A DNA stretch of 64,000 bases from Acidobacteriota bacterium (GCA_029263415.1 JAJCXN010000055.1:1-64000); one strand, 5' to 3'. Positions 17,241 to 26,836 are shown, numbered from the stretch's first letter. Numbers and translations: made by a program. The notes: a model not told the origin generated them from the letters alone.

Positions 17241-19853
17241 GTGAACGGTCCGACGCCAGAGCAGTTCGAACGACTCGATCGGCTGTTTAACGAGCTGGTC
17301 GATGCGAGCCGGGAGGTGCGGGAGCGAAGGTTGGCTGAGATCGCACCCGAGGACCAAGCCCTGCATGACGAACTGCTCGACATGTTGGGCGAGGCCACCA
17401 GCCCCGGAGTGAATGTTTTGGTCGAACAGGCGGCCGCCTTAGCGGGCCAAGGAACTCAGGGCGTGCGGGCTGCGTCCGCAACCACACTTGGTCGCTACAC
17501 GCTGATGCGCTTGATCGGTTCGGGCGGCATGGGTGAGGTCTGGGAGGCAGAGCAAACCGAGCCGGTGCAGCGACGGGTAGCGGTCAAGATCCTATTGGGC
17601 AGTAGTGCGGGCGGCGGGGGCGGCGGGGCGGGGCGCTTTCTTGCCGAGCGTCAAGCGCTCGCCACCATGGATCATCCCAATATCGCGAGGGTCATTGATG
17701 GTGGCGAGACCCCTGAAGGCCGCCCGTACTTTGTGATGGAGTTGGTGCGCGAGGCCGTGTCCTTGACGGGCTACTGCGCGGAGCACAAGTTCAGTCTCGA
17801 CCAACGGCTCGAGCTGTTCCTGCCGATCTGCGAGGCCATCGAGCACGCGCATCGTAAGAGGATGATCCATCGCGACCTCAAACCGTCGAACGTGCTGGTC
17901 ACCGAGATAGAAGGGCGCGCGGTGCCCAAGGTCATCGACTTTGGTATTGCGAAGCCGATGGATGAGGTGCTGTTGGGCGGCGAGACCGCGGCCACCAAGA
18001 TTGGTGAGCTGGTGGGGACGCCTCAATACATGAGTCCTGAACAGGCGTCACTCGGAGCAGTGGATATCGACACCAGGTCCGATGTCTACACGCTAGGGCT
18101 TCTACTCTATGAGCTGGTGGTTGGCCAGTTGCCAAGGCCGATGCGCGAGATGTGCGATCTGTCGTTCGGCGAGTTGTGCCGGGTGATCCAAGAGGAGGAC
18201 GCTCCTCGGCCTTCAACGCGTGTGCGTCAACTGGGTGGAACCACTCAGGCGGGCACTACTTGGCGACGAATTCAAGGTGATCTCGATCGCATTCTGGCAA
18301 AGGCTCTCGCTAAGGATCGCGACCAACGATATGGGTCGGCCCTTGCCTTAGCCGAGGACATCCGGCGCTTTCTGGCTAATGAGCCGGTCCTAGCGACCCC
18401 GCCAAGCCTTAACTACCGGGCGCAGAAGTTCTTCGGGCGCAACCGAGTGCCAGTGGCCCTTGGTGTGCTTGCTGTGTTGGCTATCGCCACTGCCTTGGTG
18501 GGCACGACCTTCGGCCTGTTGAAAGCTCGTGAAGCAGAACAACAAGCCCAGATCGAAGCCAGTACTGCCATCCGCGTTTCGGCGTTCTTAGAGGAGCTGT
18601 TGCGCGAGGGCAACCCCGAACAGGCGACCGGGCAGGCGATGAGCGTTAACGAGCTAGTGGCCCTGGGTAGCGAGAAGATCCGAGCCCAGCTAGCTGATGA
18701 ACCGGCAGTTCGGTCTCGGCTGCTCTACACGATCGCCAGCGCTCACCTAGCGCTTGGTGAGTTCGATTCGGCGGTTGAGTTGCTCGACGAGTCGATTGCT
18801 CTACGCACGGACCTCTACGGTGATGTCAGCAAAGAGGTTGAGCAAGCGTTGGATGAGAAGGGCGAAGCGCTGCAGCGGATGGGGCGCCTCGATGAAGCAC
18901 TAGAAGTGGCGAAACGTCAGAAGGCTGTGGCCGACGCGGTCTATGCGGAGACCGACCCACGCTTTGCAAGCAGCGTTGTGCAGCTCGGCATGATTCACTG
19001 GAGACGAGGGGAGTACGGCCTAGCACTCGAGATGCTTGAACAGGGATTGGTCACCCAGGAAGCAGGACTGGGTCCAGAGCACATCGATCTGGTGCCGCTC
19101 CTCAACAATGTCGCGATTCTCTACTGGCAAGCGGCTCGCTACGATGAGGCGTCTCCACTGTATGAACGGGCGCTGGAGATTCTTGAGCGCGAACACGGCT
19201 CAGAGCATCCTTTTGTGGCGTCGACGCTCAACAACCTCGCGCTGGTCAAGCTGAATATCAATGCCCTTGAGGAGGCGCGCGCTGCTCAAGCACGCGCGTT
19301 GGACATCAGGCGAAAGATCTTTAGCGAGCCGCATCCTGATATAGCCGAATCGCTCAACAATCTTGGCGCTGTGCAATACGCCCTCGGCGAGTTCGACGTG
19401 GGGATTGAAAACACCGAGAAGGCTCTTGCGATGCGTCGAGAAATCTATGACGGCCCCAACGACTACGTTGCCACCAGCCTCCTTAACGTTGGGCGGTACA
19501 AGTCCAGCCAGGGGGATTCGACAGCACGCGCTCTTATTCTCGAAGCGAAGTCAATGTTCACCACGACTCTTGGGCCCGAACACTCCCACTTGGCAGAAGT
19601 TGAGTTCGCGCTGAGTCTTTTCGAACAGAAACATGGCGATCTCCTGAGGGCTGCTGAGCACGCCGGTCGCGCGACCGCGATCATCGAAAAGGCTCTGGGT
19701 CCAGAGCATCCTTCGATGGAGAAGATGCTCGGGGTGTGGTCTCAGGTTCTGATCGAACTGGGTTCAGACCAAGCGCCTGAGGTGACAGATCGCCTGGAGG
19801 CACTGCGGACCAAGCTCGCGGCAGGCAGTGCCGCTGCTTCTGAAGGTCAATAG
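17241..19853 (+). CDS. PknB-like Ser/Thr protein kinase with transmembrane helix and TPR sensor
   Basis: The 870-residue protein has a kinase domain at about 85-385: GSGGMGEVWEA (glycine loop), VAVKILL (Lys), MIHRDLKPSNVL (catalytic loop), VIDFGIAKP (DFG), GTPQYMSPEQ (activation segment). All key residues are present. A single membrane helix near 405-425 (PVALGVLAVLAIATALVGTT) is followed by a TPR region of NB-ARC/TPR_12 style at about 490-840 (for example NNVAILYWQAARYDEASPLY). The N-terminal 80 residues resemble the cap seen in sister proteins (EQFERLDRLFNELVDAS). GTG 17241 was chosen because it follows the sigma-factor stop by seven bases; an in-frame start at 17199 would overlap that gene. 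A Gly-rich insert (AGGGGGGAG) lies after the conserved Lys. Confidence 0.93.
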   Translation: MNGPTPEQFERLDRLFNELVDASREVRERRLAEIAPEDQALHDELLDMLGEATSPGVNVLVEQAAALAGQGTQGVRAASATTLGRYTLMRLIGSGGMGEVWEAEQTEPVQRRVAVKILLGSSAGGGGGGAGRFLAERQALATMDHPNIARVIDGGETPEGRPYFVMELVREAVSLTGYCAEHKFSLDQRLELFLPICEAIEHAHRKRMIHRDLKPSNVLVTEIEGRAVPKVIDFGIAKPMDEVLLGGETAATKIGELVGTPQYMSPEQASLGAVDIDTRSDVYTLGLLLYELVVGQLPRPMREMCDLSFGELCRVIQEEDAPRPSTRVRQLGGTTQAGTTWRRIQGDLDRILAKALAKDRDQRYGSALALAEDIRRFLANEPVLATPPSLNYRAQKFFGRNRVPVALGVLAVLAIATALVGTTFGLLKAREAEQQAQIEASTAIRVSAFLEELLREGNPEQATGQAMSVNELVALGSEKIRAQLADEPAVRSRLLYTIASAHLALGEFDSAVELLDESIALRTDLYGDVSKEVEQALDEKGEALQRMGRLDEALEVAKRQKAVADAVYAETDPRFASSVVQLGMIHWRRGEYGLALEMLEQGLVTQEAGLGPEHIDLVPLLNNVAILYWQAARYDEASPLYERALEILEREHGSEHPFVASTLNNLALVKLNINALEEARAAQARALDIRRKIFSEPHPDIAESLNNLGAVQYALGEFDVGIENTEKALAMRREIYDGPNDYVATSLLNVGRYKSSQGDSTARALILEAKSMFTTTLGPEHSHLAEVEFALSLFEQKHGDLLRAAEHAGRATAIIEKALGPEHPSMEKMLGVWSQVLIELGSDQAPEVTDRLEALRTKLAAGSAAASEGQ

Positions 19854-19855
19854 TG

Positions 19856-21883
19856 ATGCCCTCCCGATTTGACGCGACTCAGCTTCCTGCCGTGTATCGC
19901 ACCGTGCCTCCCACCGTGCGTTCCGCGGCGCTGGTCGCCGCACTTGTCGTTGGGCTCTGTGTGGCGGTTACGCTGGTCGCAACTCGGCCTGCAGTAGCTC
20001 AGGTCAGTGAGCTGCGCCAGGAGCTGCGTGCGAGCGTCGCCCAGGGTTGGAGTACCTGGAGCAATCGCAGCGTGACCACACATGTAGAGCTGCCATCGGC
20101 CTTGGCTCTGCGTATCGGATTCAAGCAACAGCGTTGGCTTGATGAAGAGATTCTCCAGGAGGTGTTGATCGGTCGACAGACCGAGGGCGCGGAGCGCGTG
20201 AGGCCGGGAATGCACGCCCTCGACGGCTCCATCACCGACCTTGATCTCGAATGGCGTGGGGTGCGGACGCGTATCCGTTCTGCGCACATTGACGATGACC
20301 TCGTGGTATTGCTCGAGCCGTACCAAGGGTCTCGGTTCGCTTCCCTTGAGGCCGAGAACTCGGACACTGCGGAGGCGGGACCCAGCCAACCAGTCGAGGT
20401 CGTGGTCGAGGCTGGCTTGCTGTGGAACAGGCCTGGCGTCGTTGAGTACGCGCCAGATGTACTTCGAGCGAAAACGCCGAACGGCACGGTTGCGATCTTC
20501 ACCACTGCGGAGGCCCGGACGGCGGACCCCTACGTGCCTTCGTTTGGCCGTTCGTGGGTACTGCCGTTCTCGGGCCCGCTCGGATTGAGCACTGGAACGA
20601 GGCGTTCTTTAGAACAGATCCGCGCTGCGATCTCCAAACAAGAGCAAGCTGCCGTGGTACGAGCGCAACGGTTTGGTGATCTCGCGGAGACCGCATCTGC
20701 GATCGAGTCAGGGCTAGCGTGGAACACCATTTTCGATCCGTCGCAGGATCGTGTGCTGTTGACGGTTGGTCGACTGTGGAACGTCGAGTACGGCGGCTTC
20801 TCACTGTTCGGTTGGGACAACTTCTTTCTCGCCTACGCCAGCGCACTCTTCGACCACGATCTTGCCTGGTCTGCAACGCTGGAACACCTCGCGGGCATCA
20901 CCGATGAAGGATTTATCCCCAATGATCATGGCGGCAACGGTCGCAAGTCCTGGGATCACTCACAGCCGCCGGTGGGCTCGCTGATGGTGCGTGCTCTGCA
21001 TCGTGCGGCACCGAACAAGACCGCGCTGCAACAGACCTTTGAGGGACTGCTGCGCTGGAACCGATGGTGGCCGCAACGAAGGCTCAACGGCGACCTTCTG
21101 TCTTATGGTTCCCATCGCGCTAAGAATCCGTTTGGCGAGACCCATCGCGAGACGATGACGGCGGCCGGCTACGAATCGGGGATGGATGACTCTCCGATGT
21201 ACGAAGGTGTGATCTTCGATTCGCGAACCAACACCATGGCGCTCCAGGACGTGGGACTCAATGCGCTGTACATCGCCGATTGTCGGGCTCTCGCCGACAT
21301 CGCTGAAGTGCTTGGCAAACGTGCGATCAGTGAAGAACTGCGGACGCGGGCTACCACCTTCTCTGAAGCACTCGAGAGCCTCTGGAGCGAAGACATTGGG
21401 CTCTATCTCAACCGCAACACCGAGACCGGCGAGTTGTCACCACGGCTGTCACCGACCTTGTTCTATCCGCTGCTCGCTGGGGCCCCCTCCCTCGAACGCG
21501 CGCAGCGCATGGTGAAGGAGCATCTCATCAATCCTGACGAGTTTTGGGGCGACTACCTACTGCCTTCAATCGCGCGTACAGATCCCGCGTTTTCAAAGCA
21601 GCGGTATTGGAAGGGCGCGATCTGGCCGCCGCTCAACTTCTTGGTGTATCTGTCACTGGAACAAGCAGGCAACGATCACGAATTCGTTTCGGTTCGGTCC
21701 GAACTGGCGCGCCGCTCGCTCGAACTGTTCTTGGCGGAACGCCGTCGCATGGGTTATGTCAGTGAGAACTACTCGTCGATTACCGGTCGTGGCGACGATC
21801 CGCGCTTGTCGAGCGACCGATTTCACTCGTGGGGAGTGTTGATGGGGCTGATGGCGTTCTTGGAAGAAGGCGTGCTCAACTAG
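19856..21883 (+). CDS. Secreted GH63-like glycosidase
   Basis: The 675-residue protein has an N-terminal membrane anchor or signal (SAALVAALVVGLCVAVTLVA) and an (alpha/alpha)6 C-terminal domain of the GH63/YgjK-mannosylglycerate hydrolase type. Signatures are FGWDNFFLAYASA, DEGFIPNDHGGNG, RTNTMALQDVGLNAL, LSPTLFYPLLAG and YWKGAIWPPLNFLVYLSL. The Asp of GWDN is the expected general acid position. Sugar specificity (glucose or mannose type) cannot be read from sequence. The start codon lies within a few bases of the kinase stop (GTG 19853 shares one base with it; ATG 19856 is preferred). The enzyme is therefore co-transcribed with the sigma-factor/kinase pair and is a likely member of the same response. 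Confidence 0.85.
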   Translation: MPSRFDATQLPAVYRTVPPTVRSAALVAALVVGLCVAVTLVATRPAVAQVSELRQELRASVAQGWSTWSNRSVTTHVELPSALALRIGFKQQRWLDEEILQEVLIGRQTEGAERVRPGMHALDGSITDLDLEWRGVRTRIRSAHIDDDLVVLLEPYQGSRFASLEAENSDTAEAGPSQPVEVVVEAGLLWNRPGVVEYAPDVLRAKTPNGTVAIFTTAEARTADPYVPSFGRSWVLPFSGPLGLSTGTRRSLEQIRAAISKQEQAAVVRAQRFGDLAETASAIESGLAWNTIFDPSQDRVLLTVGRLWNVEYGGFSLFGWDNFFLAYASALFDHDLAWSATLEHLAGITDEGFIPNDHGGNGRKSWDHSQPPVGSLMVRALHRAAPNKTALQQTFEGLLRWNRWWPQRRLNGDLLSYGSHRAKNPFGETHRETMTAAGYESGMDDSPMYEGVIFDSRTNTMALQDVGLNALYIADCRALADIAEVLGKRAISEELRTRATTFSEALESLWSEDIGLYLNRNTETGELSPRLSPTLFYPLLAGAPSLERAQRMVKEHLINPDEFWGDYLLPSIARTDPAFSKQRYWKGAIWPPLNFLVYLSLEQAGNDHEFVSVRSELARRSLELFLAERRRMGYVSENYSSITGRGDDPRLSSDRFHSWGVLMGLMAFLEEGVLN

Positions 21884-21944
21884 ACAGCGCTCGATGAGCG
21901 CGTGGTGCCCTAGGCACGTCACCCAGAGCCGGCACCCGATGATT

Positions 21945-21998
21945 CTTGCCGCCTGCGCCTGACTTGCCGCTGGTGCCTAACTTGCCGCCTGCGCCCAA
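21945..21998. repeat. Three tandem copies of an 18-base repeat
   Basis: Three head-to-tail copies of a unit beginning CTTGCCGC and ending with GCC(T/C)(G/A)A stand at 21945-21962, 21963-21980 and 21981-21998, with two to four differences between copies. They lie in the 217-base gap between two convergent genes. No open frame or known element is evident. Confidence 0.75.
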
Positions 21999-22100
21999 AC
22001 GAGGTGCAAAGGGTGAGGCCTCGGGTGTCGAGAACTCGATACTCGTCTATTCTGATGACGTTCCCGATCGAGCAGTGACGGGTCCGAGTCTCGCGCCCAT

Positions 22101-22478
22101 CTAGTCCCTGAGAAGCTTTTCTAGGCGGCCGAGTCGGTCCTGCAAGGTTTCGAGTGTTAGCCGCTGGCTCCGGCGTGACCAGAGCACCGCAGTGACGACG
22201 CCTAAGAGCAGAGCGAACAGTCCCGGGATACTCATCATCACCATTGCGATGCGCAGTCCCTCGTTGTCGCTTTGTTGACGGATGAGCACTGCCAGTAGAC
22301 CGCCACCAGTGAACAGCGCCATCGAAGCGCACCATGCCGCAGTGGAGATTCGTCCGAGTCGGGTTGTTGCTGCGCGGTCGGCGAGGAAGACCTGTTCCAT
22401 GTGCTTCTCCAGTTGTCTTTGGGTTAGTTCGGGTTTGCTCGATTCATTGGAATCGCTCGATAGCGGGTTATCGGTCAT
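22101..22478 (-). CDS. Small two-helix membrane protein coupled to a sigma factor
   Basis: This 125-residue protein begins with a charged cytoplasmic segment (TQRQLEKHMEQVFLADRA). Two membrane helices follow (about residues 47-66, WCASMALFTGGGLLAVLI, and 78-98, AMVMMSIPGLFALLLGVVTA). A short C-terminal heptad-like helix closes it (LETLQDRLGRLEKLL). Its ATG overlaps the sigma-factor stop by four bases, so the two are coupled. The position suggests an anti-sigma or accessory role, but no zinc-binding anti-sigma (HXXXCXXC) motif is present. No named family is recognised. Confidence 0.8.
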   Translation of the reverse strand: MTDNPLSSDSNESSKPELTQRQLEKHMEQVFLADRAATTRLGRISTAAWCASMALFTGGGLLAVLIRQQSDNEGLRIAMVMMSIPGLFALLLGVVTAVLWSRRSQRLTLETLQDRLGRLEKLLRD

Positions 22479-23035
22479 TGCTGTACTTCTCCTTCGATCA
22501 GCGATCGCAGTTTGGCTTTGCCATTGTGGAGGCGGGACCTAACGGTGCCGATGTTGAGGCCGGTAGCGCCTGCCAGTTCCTCGTAGGTGAGGCCATACTC
22601 ATACCTGAGACGCAAGAGCTCTTGGTGCTTGGGTGAGAGCCGGGCGAGCCCCTGCTGCACGCAGAGCGCGGTGGTCGGGTCTTGTTGCTCAAGGCTCAGG
22701 CCCTCAAGGCTCAGAACCTCAAGGCCACTCTCGTCCGCTGGTTCTCCCTTGCCCAAGCGCCTGAGTAGGTCGAACCCTTCGCGACGGGCGATCGCAAACA
22801 GCCAACCTTTGAAGGCTCGCGGTTCTGCGAGGTGGCTCAAGCTTCGGTGCGCCTTGATCCAAGTCTGCTGCAGCACGTCGTCGGCGTTGGCCTGGCCGAC
22901 TAGACGTGCGAGATAGTTGCGCAGGATCCCGCTGTGCTGGTGCACTAGAAGGGTGAAGGCGCGTTCTTCTTGCAGCTGCGCGCGCAGCACAAGAAGGGCG
23001 TCGGCTGCGTCACGTTTGCGTTGAGGGTCGAGCAT
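22475..23035 (-). CDS. RNA polymerase sigma factor, sigma-70 family (ECF type)
   Basis: The 186-residue protein shows region 2 (NYLARLVGQANADDVLQQTW, with KGWLFAIARREGFDLLRR for promoter melting) and region 4 (LSPKHQELLRLRYEYGLTYE, then ELAGATGLNIGTVRSRLHNG). This is the RpoE-like ECF layout and differs from the Acidobacteria-type factor at 16577. The start is uncertain: ATG 23035 is used, and TTG 23053 is possible. The partner gene immediately downstream encodes a small membrane protein, so membrane-linked control of this sigma factor is plausible. The gene diverges from nothing; the serine hydrolase at 23130 ends 95 bases upstream. Confidence 0.92.
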   Translation of the reverse strand: MLDPQRKRDAADALLVLRAQLQEERAFTLLVHQHSGILRNYLARLVGQANADDVLQQTWIKAHRSLSHLAEPRAFKGWLFAIARREGFDLLRRLGKGEPADESGLEVLSLEGLSLEQQDPTTALCVQQGLARLSPKHQELLRLRYEYGLTYEELAGATGLNIGTVRSRLHNGKAKLRSLIEGEVQQ

Positions 23036-23129
23036 CGTCTTGGAGTGAATCAAGAGTGTTAGTGCTCGATTCGATCTCTAAGACGCTACTCGACACGAAA
23101 GAGTTCAGTTCGAACTCATCTCTGCGGTG

Positions 23130-25538
23130 CTACTCCACCGAACGGGCAAACAGCTCGGGGTCGAGCTGGTCGACAAACTCCACCGTTTCGATGCGAATCA
23201 GCGCCTCGCCCGAGAACTGGTTGCTCGCCGAGGTTTGGTGAGCGATCCGACGGCCATCCACGACCCTGAAATCAGAGTGCAACAAAGTGGTTGGCACGGT
23301 GATGCCGAGGCTTGGCTCGATGATCGAGCGTTCGGTCTTGACCACATCGCCGGTCTTGGCGTCCAGGTATAGCGTCATGCGCGGCAGGTCTTCGGTGTCG
23401 AGTCCCAAGACCACGGTCTCGAGCCCGTCTAGCATTTCCATTTTGAGCACCTTGACCGAGTCGAACAGCGGGCGGAAGTCGCCGATCCAGCCGGCTGGTT
23501 GATCGTTCTGCGCTTGGCGGAGGAATTTGCCCTCGAACTCGGTGGTGGGTGCGAGGCTCGACTCGGACCAACCTTCGGTATCAGTGACGATGACGCGGGT
23601 CCAACCGAAGCGGCCGAAGTCCAGGTCGACGCGCTGGCTGCGACCAGATGCGGCGGCGGTGAAGGTGCCCGAGACACCGGAATGGACTTGGTTGATGGAG
23701 CCACTGAACTTGATCGCTGTGGGCTCACTCTCAGTGCCTCCGCGCAACGCCATCAGCGCGTCGAGTGTTGGCAAGGCGGTCTCTTCGCTGGTCTGGATTC
23801 GCGGTAACACTCGAGTGTCATTGGGCTCTTGAAGAGTGATTGAAGCGATCGCGCCGGTCTCGTCTTCTTGAAAGGACACCGAGTGGAGATCGGACATCCG
23901 GAAGATCCAGTTGCCCTCATCGGTAGGTGGCCGTAGCTCGACCACCATCTGGCCCGGGATGTCGACTGCTAGTCGCTGATTCTGGATGACGACCTCAAAG
24001 TCTTTGTCGGCCTCTTCCAGGTGATACGTGCCGAGGTAGCGCTCCAGTTCCACGAGCGGGATCTCGGCCGCGATCACGACGCCCTCACGGGGCAGTTCGA
24101 AGGTCATTCCAGACTGATACATCTTGAGCCCGACCACGTCACCTTCATCGTTGCGGTCGAAAGAGACGGCAATCTGATCGGTCAATGCGAAGTAGCGCTT
24201 GCCTTCTTCGTCGGGCGCCTTGAGTTCGAAGTTCATCTGGCCGGGCACATCGACTGCGAGAGCACCATCCTTCTCGCTCACCGTGAACCGAGCATCCTTG
24301 AAGGTGGCAAAGTTCGCGACGTACTTGCCAGTGAAGAGCGAGAGATCCTCTTGGTCATTTGCAGCGCTGGCTTCAGCACTCGGCAGGTCAGCCAGCATTG
24401 CTTCGACGAACATGCCGGAGACCATGCCTTGCAGGGGAGCTGCCGATAGGTTGACGAGCAAGACGAAGCCCATGTTCGCTTCTGGAAAGATGGTGACCTG
24501 AGCGGAGAATCCGTCGATGTTGCCGCCGTGTTCTACTGCGCGGTGCCCGTCGATGTCGCGCAGCATCCAACCGAGGCCGTAGTCGATGCCTTCGGCAATC
24601 TCGATCTGCTTGGTCCAAGTTTCGGTGAGCTGTTCTTCGGAGATCAGCGCCTTGCCGTCGACCTTGCCTCGGTTGAGCTGGAAGCGAACCCATTGGCTCA
24701 TATCGATGACGTTGGAGTTGATCGCGCCGGCGGGTGCGATTGCAGCGAGTGGGCGCATCGGCGGTTGGTCGTGCTGTTGAGAGGTTTCCTTCCAGGTGTA
24801 ACCGAGGCTCAGGTTGGGTCGCTCTTGGGATGCTGCGACTGAGATCGTCGAATTCTTCATGCCCATGGGTTTGAAGAACCGTTGCTCGATCAACTGCTCC
24901 CATGTCGCTCCTGTAACTTTCTCTGCGGCAACACCCGCGGCCATAAAGGTGACGTTGTTGTAGAAGAACGGGCCTCTGAAATCGGACCAGGGCTTTGCCT
25001 TTGCGGCGGTCTTGAGGATCTCCTCGCGAGAGACGCTGTTGCCAGCCCAGAGCAATCCCATGCGGGTGAAGCCTGTGCGATGAGCGAGCAGGTCGCGAAC
25101 CGTGACGACGGCGTTTTCGTCATCGGTGTCGATGGCCAGGTCGAAGTACGGCAGGTACTTGGTGATCGGGTCGTCCCAAGCCATCGCTCCTTCATCTACC
25201 AGCATGCCAACCAACGAGGCGGTGAACGCCTTACTCGAGGATCCGATGGCGAAGATCGTCTCGGCGGTCGCCGGAGTTTCGTCCTGCAAACTGGCTTGGC
25301 CGAAGCCGCGGGCCATCACCAACTCATCGTCCTTGATGACTGCGATCGCCATGCCGGGGATGTGCATCTCCTGGCGACGTCGTTCGAGTTGGGTGGAGAG
25401 TTCGTCGAGGCGTAGCTCAAGTTCGGTTGGTTCGACTGCTGGTTGGGCTTGGCCAACGGCGATGGGGGCAAGCAGCCAGATTGCTGCGAACACGGTTGCC
25501 AGGAAGCGGTTAGATCGGCGGTAGGTGTGAGTGTGCAT
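23130..25538 (-). CDS. Secreted serine hydrolase (class C beta-lactamase fold) with duplicated C-terminal beta domain
   Basis: The 802-residue protein starts at ATG 25538, with CGGAG six bases in front, and has a signal peptide (FLATVFAAIWLLAPIAVGQA). The penicillin-binding/beta-lactamase domain follows, with the nucleophile in IGSSSKAFTA (SxxK) and FFYNNVTFM (Y-x-N). From about residue 430 two related beta units occur (SLFTGKYVANFATFKDARFT and LERYLGTYHLEEADKDFEVV, each with a VDVPGQM/VDIPGQM turn). A C-terminal domain resembling outer-membrane lipoprotein-sorting beta sheets ends the protein. The substrate may be a D-amino peptide or ester. The open frame extends to 26147, but that part overlaps the DUF6644 gene in another frame and was not used. 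Confidence 0.9.
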   Translation of the reverse strand: MHTHTYRRSNRFLATVFAAIWLLAPIAVGQAQPAVEPTELELRLDELSTQLERRRQEMHIPGMAIAVIKDDELVMARGFGQASLQDETPATAETIFAIGSSSKAFTASLVGMLVDEGAMAWDDPITKYLPYFDLAIDTDDENAVVTVRDLLAHRTGFTRMGLLWAGNSVSREEILKTAAKAKPWSDFRGPFFYNNVTFMAAGVAAEKVTGATWEQLIEQRFFKPMGMKNSTISVAASQERPNLSLGYTWKETSQQHDQPPMRPLAAIAPAGAINSNVIDMSQWVRFQLNRGKVDGKALISEEQLTETWTKQIEIAEGIDYGLGWMLRDIDGHRAVEHGGNIDGFSAQVTIFPEANMGFVLLVNLSAAPLQGMVSGMFVEAMLADLPSAEASAANDQEDLSLFTGKYVANFATFKDARFTVSEKDGALAVDVPGQMNFELKAPDEEGKRYFALTDQIAVSFDRNDEGDVVGLKMYQSGMTFELPREGVVIAAEIPLVELERYLGTYHLEEADKDFEVVIQNQRLAVDIPGQMVVELRPPTDEGNWIFRMSDLHSVSFQEDETGAIASITLQEPNDTRVLPRIQTSEETALPTLDALMALRGGTESEPTAIKFSGSINQVHSGVSGTFTAAASGRSQRVDLDFGRFGWTRVIVTDTEGWSESSLAPTTEFEGKFLRQAQNDQPAGWIGDFRPLFDSVKVLKMEMLDGLETVVLGLDTEDLPRMTLYLDAKTGDVVKTERSIIEPSLGITVPTTLLHSDFRVVDGRRIAHQTSASNQFSGEALIRIETVEFVDQLDPELFARSVE

Positions 25539-25681
25539 GGAAGCTCCGGAACTGTGAAGAGGGTATGGATGTTGGTAGAGGGCGCTGGTATGAGGGACGC
25601 CTGCTCGGGTAGTCGTACCATGTACGATGCAGTGGGGCCGGGGATTCCCTTGCTTGAAGGGAGGTCGTGAACTAGGGAAGC

Positions 25682-26170
25682 CTAGTTTAGGTGCCCAGTC
25701 CAACGGCCGGCCAGAATCACTCCCGTCCACAGAACCAGAGAAAGCGTTCCAGCGACTCGCGCAGCTCTCGGGGTTGAGCTCGCGGTGTCCCAAGTCTCGA
25801 TTCCTCTGATAGATCGGCGATGAAAGTAGGCCATGTTGATTCCGGCAAGCACGAGCATTACCAGCTTGATCTGGAACGCTGGGTTGGCCGCATAGTGGGA
25901 GGCTCGAGTCATGAACATGCCGAATCCGGTTGGCAGCGACAAGGCGAACGCGCCCCACGTCCAAGGGGTGAGCTCGCTGATGATCTTGCGGGCGGGGTAG
26001 TGCAGTGCGGAAAGTCCGAGCAGGCGCAGGTCGACGGTCAGAATCGAGCCCACCACGAGTGCGATCGCTAGTACGTGGATCGATTCGAGCAGCGGGAACC
26101 AGTAGCTGATGCCGATGTGCTGCGCGAGCTCCGTGCCTTCGAGCCATGTCCAGACCGTAGTGAGTGCCAT
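25682..26170 (-). CDS. DUF6644-like membrane protein
   Basis: The 162-residue protein has four predicted membrane helices: about 25-50 (FPLLESIHVLAIALVVGSIL), 68-88 (LTPWTWGAFALSLPTGFGMF), 97-116 (FQIKLVMLVLAGINMAYF) and 137-158 (LSLVLWTGVILAGRWTGH). The His in SIHVLA and the closing GVILAGRW motif match the DUF6644 family of unknown function. It shares recognisable sequence and topology with the next gene upstream, so the two are tandem paralogues. It sits between that paralogue and the serine hydrolase in one minus-strand series. No catalytic motif is evident; the conserved His might bind heme or metal, which is speculation. Confidence 0.85.
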   Translation of the reverse strand: MALTTVWTWLEGTELAQHIGISYWFPLLESIHVLAIALVVGSILTVDLRLLGLSALHYPARKIISELTPWTWGAFALSLPTGFGMFMTRASHYAANPAFQIKLVMLVLAGINMAYFHRRSIRGIETWDTASSTPRAARVAGTLSLVLWTGVILAGRWTGHLN

Positions 26171-26306
26171 TGAGAAAGTGGTGCCTTAGTTCGTGAGGGG
26201 TTCAAGAGCTTGCTCGGGTGCAGCGCTTGCGTCGGCGATGCCTTGCTTGAGGCCGCAGATTCCCGCGAGCACTACGAGATCTCTTGAGCAAAGCCCTTAA
26301 AGGGGC

Positions 26307-26822
26307 TTACTCGGGCCAGAACAGATAGTCAGAGTAGGCGATCCATCGGCCTGCGAGGATGACGCCGATCCACAGCACCAGTGATGCTGCAGCAACAAAC
26401 TTCAGCGCTGTGGTGGGGCGCTGATCGTCGGAGCATTGCGAGGACTCAGCTTTGGTGCGACCGAGCCGGCGATAGATGACGACTGCGAGCACCACAGCCG
26501 GCACCAGGAACACGATCTTCCACGCGAATACCGGGTTGAGGAAGTAGCGGTAGGGGCGAGCCAAGATGAACGGGAGCCCGGTTAGGAGGTTGATCGCAAG
26601 TGCGATCCAGGTCCAAGGCATCAGCCGTTGGACCATTTCGGTCAGGTTCTGGCTTGGCACTGCTAGGCCGAGGATCCTTAGGTCGATCATCACCGAGGAC
26701 GCCATGACCACGGCTATCCCAAGGATATGCACGGCCTGCGTGATCGGCGGAAGGCCTGGTACGTTCTGCAGTAGATCGAACGCCCATTGGTTAGCGTCGC
26801 TTTCTGCGATCGCTGCCGCCAT
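26307..26822 (-). CDS. DUF6644-like membrane protein (paralogue)
   Basis: The 171-residue protein has the same four-helix layout as the neighbouring gene: ITQAVHILGIAVVMASSVMI, LMPWTWIALAINLLTGLPFI, WKIVFLVPAVVLAVVIYRR and FVAAASLVLWIGVILAGRW. ATG 26822 was chosen because it lies 14 bases after the methyltransferase stop; a longer frame to 26870 would overlap that gene. The short spacing suggests one transcript starting at the methyltransferase. Function is unknown. Confidence 0.85.
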   Translation of the reverse strand: MAAAIAESDANQWAFDLLQNVPGLPPITQAVHILGIAVVMASSVMIDLRILGLAVPSQNLTEMVQRLMPWTWIALAINLLTGLPFILARPYRYFLNPVFAWKIVFLVPAVVLAVVIYRRLGRTKAESSQCSDDQRPTTALKFVAAASLVLWIGVILAGRWIAYSDYLFWPE

Positions 26823-26836
26823 GTCTTCGCGAGTGC

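Noticed and set aside
25539-26147. Upstream extension of the serine hydrolase to about 1005 residues
   Set aside because: The extra part overlaps the DUF6644 gene in another frame, and the signal peptide and ribosome binding site lie at 25538.
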